Shown here: one piece after another, positions 56,382 to 64,000 of the stretch
Position numbering within the stretch: position 1 is the stretch's first letter
How the letters are laid out: each line of letters opens with the position of its first letter
Source: JAJEFO01 sp965208685
GTDB taxonomy: Bacteria > Pseudomonadota > Alphaproteobacteria > Rhodobacterales > Rhodobacteraceae
Direction of reading: 5' to 3'
Length of the DNA stretch: 64,000 nt
Assembly: GCA_965208685.1 (NCBI GenBank)
Contig: CBDBPL010000007.1
Location: forward strand, 1,302,001-1,366,000
The notes under the pieces: model-generated
What the model was told of the DNA's origin: nothing
Seen by the model: only the letters and a program-made list of their open reading frames with translations
The model's database searches: none
Made by a program: the position numbers and the translations under genes

Positions 56382-57353
56382 TTATTCCAGCAAGCCCAGT
56401 TCCTTGTACGCTCTCTCGGCCCCAGGATGCAGCGGAGCGGAAAGGCCGTCGCTGACCATCTGCATGGCGTCGAGATTGGCGAAGGCCGGATGCAAGCCAC
56501 GGAAATCATCGAGATTGGCCAGCACCGCCTTTGCGACCACATAGGCGACCTCTTCCGGCACGTCCGCCGAAGTCACGAAGGTCGCGCCCACGCCGAAGGT
56601 GGTGGTGTCGGTGTCGGTGCCAGTGTACATGCCGCCCGGAATCGTGGCCACGCGATAGAAGGGGTTGTCCGCCACCAGCTTGTCGATCGGCGCGCCGGTC
56701 ACGGAAACCAGTTTCACGTCACAGGTTGTGGTGGCCTCCTTGATGGCCGCGGCCGGGTGACCGATGGTGTAGATCATCGCGTCAATGTTGTTGTCGCAGA
56801 TCTGCTTGGCCATTTCAGAGCCCTTGTATTCGGTGGCCAGGGCGAAATCGTCCATGGTTATGCCGAAGGCGTCCATCACCACTTCCATCGTGGCACGCTG
56901 GCCGGACCCCGGATTGCCCACGTTCACGCGATGGCCCTTGAGTCCCTCAAAGGAGGTGATGCCGCTTTCGCTGCGCACCAGCAGGGTGAAGGGCTCGGGA
57001 TGGACCGAGAACATCGCCCGAATTTCGGGGAACGGGTTGTCGGCGAATCTTGACGTGCCGTGGTAGGCGTGATGCTGCCAGTCGGACTGGGCCACGCCGA
57101 ACTCCAGCTCTCCGGCCTTGATCGTGTTGATGTTGTAGACCGACCCGCCGGTCGACTCCACGGCGCAGCGAAGGCCATGTTCCTTGCGGTCGCGGTTCAC
57201 GAGCCGGCAAATCGCGCCGCCGGTCGGATAGTAGACGCCCGTCACCCCGCCCGTGCCGATCGAAATGAACTGCTGATCCTGCGCTGCGACAGGACCTGCA
57301 AAGGCAACTGTCGCTGCTGTCAGTAGGCCGGCAGTGATTTTCATGTGTTTCAT
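56382..57353 (-). CDS. TAXI-family TRAP transporter solute-binding protein
   Basis: A 323-residue periplasmic protein with signal peptide MKHMKITAGLLTAATVAFAG (cleavage after VAAQ or nearby). The TAXI hallmarks are FISIGTGGVTGVYYPTGGAI, VESTGGSVYNINTIKAGELE and VGNPGSGQRATMEVVMDAFG, followed by IDAMIYTIGHPAAAIKEATT. Ligand probably glutamate, 2-oxoglutarate or a related acid, as for known TAXI proteins; not provable here. CGGAGAATCTG precedes ATG 57353. First gene of the TRAP unit, with a palindrome 83-96 bases upstream. Confidence 0.92.
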   Translation of the reverse strand: MKHMKITAGLLTAATVAFAGPVAAQDQQFISIGTGGVTGVYYPTGGAICRLVNRDRKEHGLRCAVESTGGSVYNINTIKAGELEFGVAQSDWQHHAYHGTSRFADNPFPEIRAMFSVHPEPFTLLVRSESGITSFEGLKGHRVNVGNPGSGQRATMEVVMDAFGITMDDFALATEYKGSEMAKQICDNNIDAMIYTIGHPAAAIKEATTTCDVKLVSVTGAPIDKLVADNPFYRVATIPGGMYTGTDTDTTTFGVGATFVTSADVPEEVAYVVAKAVLANLDDFRGLHPAFANLDAMQMVSDGLSAPLHPGAERAYKELGLLE

Positions 57354-57911
57354 CAGATTCTCCGTATCTTTCTGCGCGCTTGCGCGCTTGCTGTGACCTG
57401 GGGGCAGCCAAAGGCTTTCGAGATGTTACGCGATGCCCGAAATTTCGGGAAATCCCCCTGATCTTGAAGACAACTTAGCGACCAATGCGGGGAATGTAAA
57501 AGGCCCGCCGAATTCGCGTCGAATCACCGTTGCCGAACGCGCCGGCGTGCTTGGCGCGATCAGGGGTCCGCGAAGGCCCCGACGTCTGATTCGACGGGCA
57601 CGTTGAAATCAGGAGACCGACAAGCATGCCGAGACCTGCCGCTTGCCGAACTTCGCAGATGCGTCCTTTTGGCGATGGGCGAGGCGAAGTCGCGTGACAA
57701 GGTGACTCTCCAGGTCGACGCGCCTGTCCGCTTTCCGGACACGCCTGGACGGGGCAACGCAATGCGTTCAAGGACCAATGCGGATCCGCCGAATGTGCGG
57801 AGGCGTACGCGAGCATTGGTTCGGCGTCGGGAAGGCGGCGGCGTTGCCTCTGGCCTTAGTTCTTTCGCTGGGCTATTGGCGGGGTTCAATGGGAAATTCC
57901 GGGCTCTTCAG
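57354..57911. other. 558-base divergent intergenic region
   Basis: Lies between the TAXI gene (minus) and ribB (plus). It contains the palindrome at 57436-57449. The ribB frame stays open up to 57603, but the extra 103 codons are basic and unconserved, so they are taken as leader. No FMN riboswitch consensus (GGGGNNAAAUUCCC core) could be found by eye. Confidence 0.5.
57436..57449. promoter_or_regulatory. perfect 14-bp palindrome upstream of TRAP-TAXI
   Basis: CCCGAAATTTCGGG is an exact inverted repeat 83-96 bases before the TAXI start and far from ribB, so it is more likely an operator for the transporter unit. No regulator gene is adjacent. Chance occurrence is possible but unlikely for 14 bp in this short region. 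Confidence 0.45.
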
Positions 57912-59036
57912 ATGTCGCTAGAAGCCACCCAAGAGGTTGAAGACCACTGGCGTGACGCCATTTCCTCGATCGAGGAAATCACCGAGGACGCGCGGAACGG
58001 TCGCATGTTCATTCTCGTCGATCACGAGGATCGCGAGAACGAGGGCGACCTGGTCGTTCCAGCCCAGATGGCGACGCCCGAAGCCATCAACTTCATGGCG
58101 ACCCACGGGCGGGGGCTGATCTGCCTTTCGCTGACAGGCGAGCGCTGCGACGCGCTCGGCCTTCCGCTGATGGCGTCCCATAACTCCTCGCGGCACGAGA
58201 CGGCGTTCACGGTGTCCATCGAAGCGCGGGAAGGAGTCACGACCGGGATTTCCGCCCATGATCGCGCGCGCACGGTCGCGGCGGCGATCGACCAGTCCAC
58301 GACCTCTGCCGACATCGCGACGCCGGGGCACATCTTTCCCTTGCGCGCACGCGACGGCGGGGTGCTCGTGCGTGCGGGCCATACGGAGGCTGCGGTTGAC
58401 GTGTCGCGCCTGGCGGGCCTGAACCCGTCTGCCGTGATCTGCGAGATCATGAACGAGGACGGCACGATGAGCCGCCTGCCGGACCTGGTCGCGTTTGCGC
58501 AACTGCACGGCCTGAAGATCGGCACGATCAGTGATCTCATTGCCTACCGCCGACGCCACGACAACCTTGTCGCCGTCACAAGCCGCAAGACGGTCACGTC
58601 CGAGTTTGGCGGCGAATGGGAGATGCGGATCTATTCCGACACCGCCCATGGCGACGAGCACATCGCTTTGGTCAAGGGCGACATTTCTTCGCCAGAACCC
58701 TGCCTTGTGAGGATGCATGCATTGGATCCGATGCTTGACGTGCTTGGCCTTGGACCGGCGGGGCGAAGGAACGAGTTCGGCGATGCCATGCAACTCATTT
58801 CGGACGAAGGGCGCGGGGTCCTGGTGCTGCTCAGGGACACGACGATGAAGCTGAAGGGTGGAGACAGCGTTTCGCCGCAGACACTCAGGCAGTACGGCTT
58901 GGGAGCCCAGATCCTGTCCTCGCTCGGACTGTCGCAACTGGTGCTCTTGACCAATTCGCCCCAGCCAAAGATCGTGGGTCTCGAGGCCTATGGCCTCGAA
59001 ATCGTCGGTACGCGCACGATCTCGGATCTTGGCTGA
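57912..59036 (+). CDS. ribB: DHBP synthase fused to degenerate GTP-cyclohydrolase-II-like domain (RibBX type)
   Basis: A 374-residue protein. The N-terminal DHBP synthase domain is intact (NGRMFILVDHEDRENEGDLV; HTEAAVDVSRLAGL) and makes the four-carbon unit for lumazine. The C-terminal half has the RibA fold outline (GEWEMRIYSDTAHGDEHIAL; LRQYGLGAQILSSLG) but lacks the zinc cysteines: where RibA has HSECLTGD followed by CDCG, this has ALDPMLDVLGLGPAGR. The C-terminal part is probably not catalytic. ATG 57912 has a weak ribosome-binding site. It overlaps ribH by one base (TGATG). Confidence 0.9.
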   Translation: MSLEATQEVEDHWRDAISSIEEITEDARNGRMFILVDHEDRENEGDLVVPAQMATPEAINFMATHGRGLICLSLTGERCDALGLPLMASHNSSRHETAFTVSIEAREGVTTGISAHDRARTVAAAIDQSTTSADIATPGHIFPLRARDGGVLVRAGHTEAAVDVSRLAGLNPSAVICEIMNEDGTMSRLPDLVAFAQLHGLKIGTISDLIAYRRRHDNLVAVTSRKTVTSEFGGEWEMRIYSDTAHGDEHIALVKGDISSPEPCLVRMHALDPMLDVLGLGPAGRRNEFGDAMQLISDEGRGVLVLLRDTTMKLKGGDSVSPQTLRQYGLGAQILSSLGLSQLVLLTNSPQPKIVGLEAYGLEIVGTRTISDLG

Positions 59037-59548
59037 TGGCCGGGCAGTCCCACCATACGCTGGAACTGCCGGTGTTCGAAGCTCCGCCGAAGATGTTGAT
59101 TGTCGTCGCCCCGTACTACGTCGATGTCGCCACTGATCTCGTGGATGGAGCCCAAGCCGAGCTGGCGAAAGTCTCGGCCAAGGTCGATCTGGTCGAGGTT
59201 CCGGGTGCACTGGAGGTGCCGACAGCCATTGGCATTGCATTCCGGCAGGCCGAATACGACGGCTTCGTTGCGCTTGGCTGCGTGATTCGAGGTGAAACAA
59301 CGCATTACGAGACCGTCTGTGACAATTCGAACCGGGCCTTGCAGCTTCTGGGTGTTGAAGGCGCCTGCATAGGCAACGGCATTCTGACGGTGGAAACCCG
59401 CGAACAGGCGGCGGTGCGCGCGGATCCCCGCAAAGAAAACAAGGGCGGGGGTGCTGCAGCCGCTGCGCTCCATCTCGTTGCGCTCAAGCGGCGCTTCGCT
59501 CCGCCGGAGAGCGAGACCAGGTCCGCCCAGGTCTCCGGATTCTCATGA
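59036..59548 (+). CDS. ribH: 6,7-dimethyl-8-ribityllumazine synthase
   Basis: A 170-residue lumazine synthase that condenses the pyrimidine and the four-carbon unit. Conserved VEVPGALEVPTAIGIAFRQA and LGCVIRGETTHYETVCDNSN, GNGILTVETREQA and the His of the active site are present. It is translationally coupled at both ends: a TGATG overlap with ribB and an ATGA overlap with nusB. Confidence 0.95.
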   Translation: MAGQSHHTLELPVFEAPPKMLIVVAPYYVDVATDLVDGAQAELAKVSAKVDLVEVPGALEVPTAIGIAFRQAEYDGFVALGCVIRGETTHYETVCDNSNRALQLLGVEGACIGNGILTVETREQAAVRADPRKENKGGGAAAAALHLVALKRRFAPPESETRSAQVSGFS

Positions 59549-60018
59549 CCCTCGTGCGGCAGAAGCGAAGCGTCGCGCGGCTCCATGCCGTGCAGGCGCT
59601 GTTCCAGATGGAGGCCAGCGGCCAGTCGGCGACGACCGTTCAGAACGAGTTCGAGGATCACCGATTCGCCGAAGAGCTCGACGGCCTGGAACTGGCGGCG
59701 GGAGACAGGGGCCTGTTTCGGAAGCTTGTCGACGATGCCGTGACCTGGCAGGCGCGGATCGACCAGATGACGGAACGTGCGCTTGTGGCCAAGTGGCCGA
59801 TTGACCGGATCGATCCCGTTCTGCGTGCGCTGTTTCGCGCGGCAGGTGCGGAACTGGTCGGGAGCGAGGTGCCGCCACGAGTGATAATTTCCGAGTTTGT
59901 GGACGTGGCAAAGGCATTCTTCCCCGAGGGGAGGGAAAAGAGCTTCGTGAACGCGGTGCTGGATCACATGGCGCGAGAAGCGCGACCGGAGGCATTCAAG
60001 GAGCGGGCCCGGGGCTAG
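59545..60018 (+). CDS. nusB: transcription antitermination factor NusB
   Basis: A 157-residue all-helical NusB that joins NusE at boxA for rRNA antitermination. RQKRSVARLHAVQALFQMEA at the N-terminus (RNA-binding Arg-rich start), then VPPRVIISEFVDVAKAFFPE and EGREKSFVNAVLDHMARE at the C-terminus, are diagnostic. The last gene of the riboflavin operon; its stop meets the 3' end of the convergent serine dehydratase gene with a 4-base overlap. Confidence 0.95.
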   Translation: MTLVRQKRSVARLHAVQALFQMEASGQSATTVQNEFEDHRFAEELDGLELAAGDRGLFRKLVDDAVTWQARIDQMTERALVAKWPIDRIDPVLRALFRAAGAELVGSEVPPRVIISEFVDVAKAFFPEGREKSFVNAVLDHMAREARPEAFKERARG

Positions 60019-61394
60019 CAATTCGGGACGTTGACGTTGACTGCGAGACCGCCAAGAGCGGTTTCCTTGTACTTCTTGCTCATGTCCTCGCCGGTCTGGC
60101 GCATGGTCTCGATGGCGGCATCGAGCGGCACGAAGTGCTTGCCGTCGCCGCGAAGCGCCAGCGATGCAGCCGACACAGCCTTGATCGCGCCGAGCCCGTT
60201 CCGTTCGATGCAAGGAACCTGCACCAGGCCCCTCACGGGATCGCAAGTCATTCCGAGGTGATGCTCAAGGGCGATTTCCGCGGCGTTCTCCACCTGCTCG
60301 GGCGTGCCGTCCATCACGGCGGCCAGTCCGCCGGCAGCCATGGCCGACGCCGAGCCGACTTCGGCCTGGCATCCGCATTCGGCGCCCGAAATCGATGCGT
60401 TGTGCTTAATGAGCGCGCCAATGGCAGAGGCGGTCAGGAGGAATTCGCCAATGCGTGACGAATGCGCGCTCGGCACATGGTCGATCCAGTACCGGATGGT
60501 CGCGGGGACCACACCTGCGGCACCGTTGGTCGGCGCGGTCACGACCTGGCCGCCGGCCGCGTTTTCCTCGTTGACGGCCATGGCGTAGGCGCTGATCCAG
60601 TCATTCACGACGTGCGGCGCAGTCAGGTTCGTGCCGCGTTCGGCCTCCAGGCCTGCACGTATTGCGGCGGCGCGACGACGCACGTTCAAGCCGCCCGGAA
60701 GCCTGCCTTCGGTGCTAAGGCCGCGTTCCATGCACTCGTGCATGACCTTCCAGATTCGCTGCAGTCCGGTGTCAAGCTCAGCCGAATTCATTCGAGTCAG
60801 CTCGTTCGCCCGCTTCATCTCCGCAACGCTCTTGCCGTCGGCGCTCGCCATCTCCAGCATTTCGGCCGCCGACTGGAACGGATAGGGCACAGGCGGGCCG
60901 TCTTCCTTGGTCCCGCCTTCCTCAAGCTCGGCTTCGGTCAGGACGAATCCACCACCGACGGAATAGTAGGTCTCATGCCGGATCACGTCGCCTTCGGAGT
61001 CGGTGGCATATAGCCTGAGGCCGTTGGCGTGCCCCGGCAGCGGCGTATCGTAGTCAAAGCGGAGATCCGCTTCGGGATCGAAGGAAAGCGGGTCGAGTCC
61101 GTCCGGCGTCACGCGCTTCTCCTTGCGTACATCCTCAAGGACCGCCTCGGCTCTGGCCATGTCGTAGGTGTCGGGCGCGAAGCCCGCGAGTCCCAGGATC
61201 ACAGCGCGATCGGTCGCGTGACCTACGCCGGTGAACGCAAGCGAACCGTGCAGCGATGCGCGCAGGCCGTGCGGCTTGAATGCGGAAGTCCGAAGGCTCT
61301 CGAGAAACCGTCCGGCGGCCACCATCGGCCCCATGGTGTGAGAGGACGATGGGCCGACGCCCACCTTGAACACTTCAAAGACGCTCAGGAACAT
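60015..61394 (-). CDS. sdaA: L-serine ammonia-lyase, iron-sulfur type
   Basis: A 459-residue single-chain L-serine dehydratase that makes pyruvate and ammonia. The N-terminal beta domain starts MFLSVFEVFKVGVGPSSSHT with the SSSHTMGPM signature. The catalytic domain has the 4Fe-4S cysteine region SGAECGCQAEVGSASAMAAG, then EHHLGMTCDPVRGLVQVPCI and a Cys-terminal ending (VNVNVPNC), as in the SdaA/SdaB structures. Length is normal. Confidence 0.95.
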   Translation of the reverse strand: MFLSVFEVFKVGVGPSSSHTMGPMVAAGRFLESLRTSAFKPHGLRASLHGSLAFTGVGHATDRAVILGLAGFAPDTYDMARAEAVLEDVRKEKRVTPDGLDPLSFDPEADLRFDYDTPLPGHANGLRLYATDSEGDVIRHETYYSVGGGFVLTEAELEEGGTKEDGPPVPYPFQSAAEMLEMASADGKSVAEMKRANELTRMNSAELDTGLQRIWKVMHECMERGLSTEGRLPGGLNVRRRAAAIRAGLEAERGTNLTAPHVVNDWISAYAMAVNEENAAGGQVVTAPTNGAAGVVPATIRYWIDHVPSAHSSRIGEFLLTASAIGALIKHNASISGAECGCQAEVGSASAMAAGGLAAVMDGTPEQVENAAEIALEHHLGMTCDPVRGLVQVPCIERNGLGAIKAVSAASLALRGDGKHFVPLDAAIETMRQTGEDMSKKYKETALGGLAVNVNVPNC

Positions 61395-61538
61395 GAACCC
61401 TTTCTGCCGGAGGCTTGCAGCGTCTGGGCGTCTCTACGCGACATTCCCGGAGGGAAAGGCGTCCTGCGGCCACGATTCAGGCAGTCATCCTGACCGGCCG
61501 CCGCCCAGGAGTCCGCCGGTTGGTCGGTGCGGACGGTC

Positions 61539-61724
61539 CTAGGTTCGTGCGAGCCAAACCAGAAACACGCCAACGGCAAGAGCGCCGAGACCGCATGCCC
61601 GGCGTGTCTCCAGCGGCCAGGACGCGATTGCCCTCACCAGTTCGTCCAGCCGGTTCGGCAGCAAGGCGAGAACAAGGCCCTCGATGACAAGCACGAGGCC
61701 GATCCCGAGAAGCGCGAGTTCCAT
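61539..61724 (-). CDS. DUF2065 small membrane protein
   Basis: A 61-residue protein with two hydrophobic segments (LLGIGLVLVIEGLVLALLPN and CGLGALAVGVFLVWLA). This matches the short DUF2065 family that is commonly found just downstream of hflC. It lies 5 bases after the hflC stop on the same strand and is probably cotranscribed. Function unknown; it may assist the HflKC complex. Confidence 0.8.
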   Translation of the reverse strand: MELALLGIGLVLVIEGLVLALLPNRLDELVRAIASWPLETRRACGLGALAVGVFLVWLART

Positions 61725-61729
61725 GCCCC

Positions 61730-62641
61730 TTAATTTGCCGTCGTGCTGACGGGGTCCATGCCGACCCCGTCCAGGAACTCGAAGAACTCGCTGTCAGGCG
61801 TAATCACCAGCGTCGAGTTCTGTCCCTGGAGAGCCCGCTCGTAGGCGGCAAGCGACCGGTAGAACCGGAAGAAGCCCTCGTCTGCGCCATAGGCGTCGGC
61901 GAAGATCGAGTTGCGTTCCGCATCCGCCTCGCCGCGGACGATTTCGGCTTCGCGGTTGGCTTCGGAAACGATTTCGACCACCGTTCGGTCGGCCTGGGCC
62001 TGGACCCTTTGGGCGGCCTCCGCCCCCCGTGCCCGCTCGTCAGTCGCCTCGCGCTCGCGTTCCGCTCGCATCCGGTCAAACGTGGCGGCAAGGTTCTGCT
62101 CGGGGAGGTTGGTCTGCTTCAGCCGCACGTCCACCACGTCCAGCCCGAGCGCCTCCGCCTCCGCATCGGAATTGTCCCGGATTCGGTTCATGAGCGCAGC
62201 CCGTTCGGCGGACAGGATCGTGTTCGAGGTCACGCCTTCCGCACCCAGGACTGCCCGGATTTCGTCGATGAGGATCGACGACAGCCGGTCCTCGGCGAAT
62301 CGCACGCCGCCCGGTCCCACGGCCTGGCGGAACTGGACGATGTCCTCGTCCTGATCGCCGATGCGGTAGCGTGTGAAGGCGTCGACAACCAGCCGCCTGT
62401 CGTCTGAGGGCGTGATCTCGATTTCGGGCGTGTCGAGAGACAGGATTCGCCCATCGTAGCGCACGACTTCCTGGATGACGGGGATCTTGAATCCCAAGCC
62501 TGGCTCCGTCTTGACCTGCTTGATCTGGCCGAACTGGAGAACCAGCACCTTCTCGCGCTCATCCACGATGAAGATGGACGAGAGCGCAATGGCGGCCACA
62601 ATGGCCAGGATTGCCGTCAGAAGGACTCCGCTTCTCAACAT
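61730..62641 (-). CDS. hflC: HflC, FtsH modulator
   Basis: A 303-residue SPFH/band-7 protein with one N-terminal membrane anchor (LLTAILAIVAAIALSSIFIV). The band-7 domain begins VDEREKVLVLQFGQIKQVKT. A helical, Ala/Glu-rich region (EREREATDERARGAEAAQRV) carries the oligomerising coiled coil. It forms, with HflK, the large membrane ring around FtsH. ATG 62641 is one base after the HflK stop. Confidence 0.94.
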   Translation of the reverse strand: MLRSGVLLTAILAIVAAIALSSIFIVDEREKVLVLQFGQIKQVKTEPGLGFKIPVIQEVVRYDGRILSLDTPEIEITPSDDRRLVVDAFTRYRIGDQDEDIVQFRQAVGPGGVRFAEDRLSSILIDEIRAVLGAEGVTSNTILSAERAALMNRIRDNSDAEAEALGLDVVDVRLKQTNLPEQNLAATFDRMRAEREREATDERARGAEAAQRVQAQADRTVVEIVSEANREAEIVRGEADAERNSIFADAYGADEGFFRFYRSLAAYERALQGQNSTLVITPDSEFFEFLDGVGMDPVSTTAN

Positions 62642-62642
62642 C

Positions 62643-63776
62643 TCAGTTTTCTCCCTGTGACGTGGTTGTTCCGCGACGCAGCTCATTCAGCGGCAAGTAG
62701 GGCACGACGCCCTGGCCCGGGCCGTCACTTACGCCCTCGTCAAGAATGATCTTGTCGATGCCACCGAGGACCTTCTCCAGCGTTTCGATGTACAGCCGCC
62801 GCCGGGTGACTTCCGGCGCCAGTCGATACTCCGTCAGAACCGCGGAAAAGCGGCTGGCTTCGCCCTTGGCCTCGTTCACGACCTGGGCGCGGTAGGACTC
62901 GGCCACTTCAAGTATCTGCGCCGCCTCGCCGCGAGCGCCCGCGAGCACGCGGTTGGAGTATGCGTCGGCTTGGCGCTCGAGGCGGTCACGTTCCTGCTCA
63001 GCTGCCTGAACGTCGCGGAAGGCGTCGATCACCTCGCGTGGAGGGTCTGCCTTGTTCAGGTTCACGCGGACGACGTTGATGCCCGCTTCGTAGTTGTCGA
63101 GCGTCGCCTGAATCAGTTCCTTGGCCCGCTGCGCCACGATCGCTCGATCACGGTTGAGAAGGGGCGCAAGTTCGCTGCCCGCCACGATCTCGCGCATCGC
63201 CGATTCAGAAACCGCTCGCACGGTCTCCGGTCCGTCTCTCAGGTTGAACAGGAAGTCGTCGGGCCTGGAGATGTTCCAGACGACCTGGAAGTCTATGTCG
63301 ACGATGTTCTCGTCCGTGGTCAACATCAGGCCGTTGTCGCTCTGGCGGCCGACGCCAATGTCTTCCGACTGTTCCCGAGTCACCGGGATGACCTCGTAGG
63401 TCATCACGGGCCAGGGCGCGAAGTTGAGGCCAGGCTGGCCGATCGAGGAGAATTCCCCCAGGAACAGTTCGACCGATTGCTCTTCCGGCCTGACCGAGTA
63501 CAGCGAGGAATAGGCCCAGAGGCCCACAATGACCACTGCGCCGATGGCAATGGAACCGCGCGAAAGCCTCGGTCGCTCGCCGCCGCCGCCACCGCGTCGG
63601 CCGGATCCTCCTCTGCCGCCCATGATTGAAGAAAGCCGCTCCTGGCCCTTTCTCACCATGTCGTCGATGTCAGGTATGTTGGGTCTCTGCTGCCCAGGCC
63701 GACCTGGCCTGCGGGCATCTCCGTTGCCGCCATTCTGAGGGCCGCCGCCCCAGGGTCCGCCGCTCTTGTTGGCCAT
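62643..63776 (-). CDS. hflK: HflK, FtsH modulator
   Basis: A 377-residue partner of HflC. The N-terminus is cytoplasmic and Gly/Arg/Pro-rich (GGPWGGGPQNGGNGDARRPG; GGRGGSGRRGGGGG), then an anchor (AIGAVVIVGLWAYSSLYSV). The band-7 domain begins VRPEEQSVELFLGEFSSIGQ and a coiled-coil region follows (AAEQERDRLERQADAYSNRV). It restrains FtsH proteolysis of membrane proteins. Coupled to hflC. Confidence 0.94.
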   Translation of the reverse strand: MANKSGGPWGGGPQNGGNGDARRPGRPGQQRPNIPDIDDMVRKGQERLSSIMGGRGGSGRRGGGGGERPRLSRGSIAIGAVVIVGLWAYSSLYSVRPEEQSVELFLGEFSSIGQPGLNFAPWPVMTYEVIPVTREQSEDIGVGRQSDNGLMLTTDENIVDIDFQVVWNISRPDDFLFNLRDGPETVRAVSESAMREIVAGSELAPLLNRDRAIVAQRAKELIQATLDNYEAGINVVRVNLNKADPPREVIDAFRDVQAAEQERDRLERQADAYSNRVLAGARGEAAQILEVAESYRAQVVNEAKGEASRFSAVLTEYRLAPEVTRRRLYIETLEKVLGGIDKIILDEGVSDGPGQGVVPYLPLNELRRGTTTSQGEN

Positions 63777-63833
63777 TCGTGGTCCTCTTTCTGAATCTCT
63801 CAGGGTGCTAACTGTAGTGTTTGGCGCGGTTTT

Positions 63834-64000
63834 TCAAGTCGCCCTTGTCGGAGTCTGCATTGTAACCAGCTCTTCCGACATCGTCGGGTGGACTGCGACC
63901 GTTCGGTCAAAGTCCTCCTTCGTGAGGCCAGCCTTTACGGCAATGGCCACCATCTGGATCAACTCGCCCGCACCGTCCGACACGATATGGCATCCAAGCA
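63834..64000 (-). CDS. gor: glutathione reductase, C-terminal end (partial)
   Basis: The last 54 codons of a gene that runs off the window. The minus strand reads LGCHIVSDGAGELIQMVAIA, then VKAGLTKEDFDRTVAVHPTM, then SEELVTMQTPTRAT and a TGA at 63834-63836. The HPT-(x)2-EE motif carries the His-Glu pair of the dimer-interface active site of glutathione-disulfide reductases. A gene pair gor-hflK is common in this group. Confidence 0.85.
   Translation of the reverse strand, partial: LGCHIVSDGAGELIQMVAIAVKAGLTKEDFDRTVAVHPTMSEELVTMQTPTRAT

Noticed and set aside
57603..57911. 103-codon N-terminal extension of RibB
   Set aside because: The translated sequence is Arg-rich with no domain, and the DHBP synthase fold begins shortly after ATG 57912.
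57354..57911. FMN riboswitch upstream of ribB
   Set aside because: The conserved RFN core blocks could not be found by eye in this leader or before ribE.

Overview
The window is GC-rich, densely coded chromosomal DNA of an alphaproteobacterium. The best fit is a Rhodobacterales-like lineage. The reasons are the pcmt-tolC pair, dnaG next to rpoD, the order nrdR-ribD-ribE-ribB-ribH-nusB, an Anbu operon, hflK-hflC followed by a DUF2065 gene, and abundant ABC and TRAP uptake systems. The assignment rests on gene content and order read by eye; no 16S or other marker search was possible.

Layout. 1-4.9 kb: a thioredoxin-fold protein and an ABC exporter, then a scrapyard holding a deleted TRAP permease pair, two IS66-like transposase tails and a lone FBP-type zinc-finger protein. 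4.9-15.5 kb: an alginate/uronate-polysaccharide catabolic cluster on the minus strand (AlgS/M1/M2/Q-like ABC importer, PL15-type exolyase, SDR, GH88 hydrolase), with a divergent glucarate-dehydratase-like enolase. The shared promoter carries a perfect GntR-like palindrome. 15.8-19.8 kb: the four-gene Anbu operon (Anbu peptidase, transglutaminase, alpha-E protein, ATP-grasp). 20.3-22.5 kb: a GntR regulator and a methyltransferase. 22.7-32.7 kb: an IclR-controlled catabolic operon of unknown substrate (cyclase, cupin, SDR, 3-hydroxyacyl-CoA-type dehydrogenase, branched-chain-type ABC importer, sulfatase-fold hydrolase), whose LivH permease is frameshifted. 33.1-34.4 kb: a metallophosphoesterase with an in-frame internal duplication, and tRNA-Cys. 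34.6-47.3 kb: mainly housekeeping genes (pcmt, tolC, hom, glutamate dehydrogenase, dnaG, rpoD). 47.5-60.0 kb: an SDR plus a lone RibD-C-domain protein, nrdR, and a riboflavin operon split twice, by a HicAB-bearing accessory segment and by a TRAP-TAXI transporter. 60.0-64.0 kb: L-serine dehydratase, DUF2065, hflC, hflK and the 3' end of glutathione reductase.

How the parts work together. The alginate-like cluster would import oligouronides, cut them with cytoplasmic lyase and hydrolase, and reduce the keto-uronates; KDG kinase and aldolase are not in the window. The IclR cluster would import an unidentified small molecule and process it with ester or phospho-ester, lactone/amide and dehydrogenase chemistry. 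The riboflavin genes keep synteny in spite of their insertions. The GTP cyclohydrolase II half of RibB appears degenerate, so that activity must be encoded elsewhere. Several translational couplings (ATGA, GTGA, TGATG overlaps) support the operon assignments.
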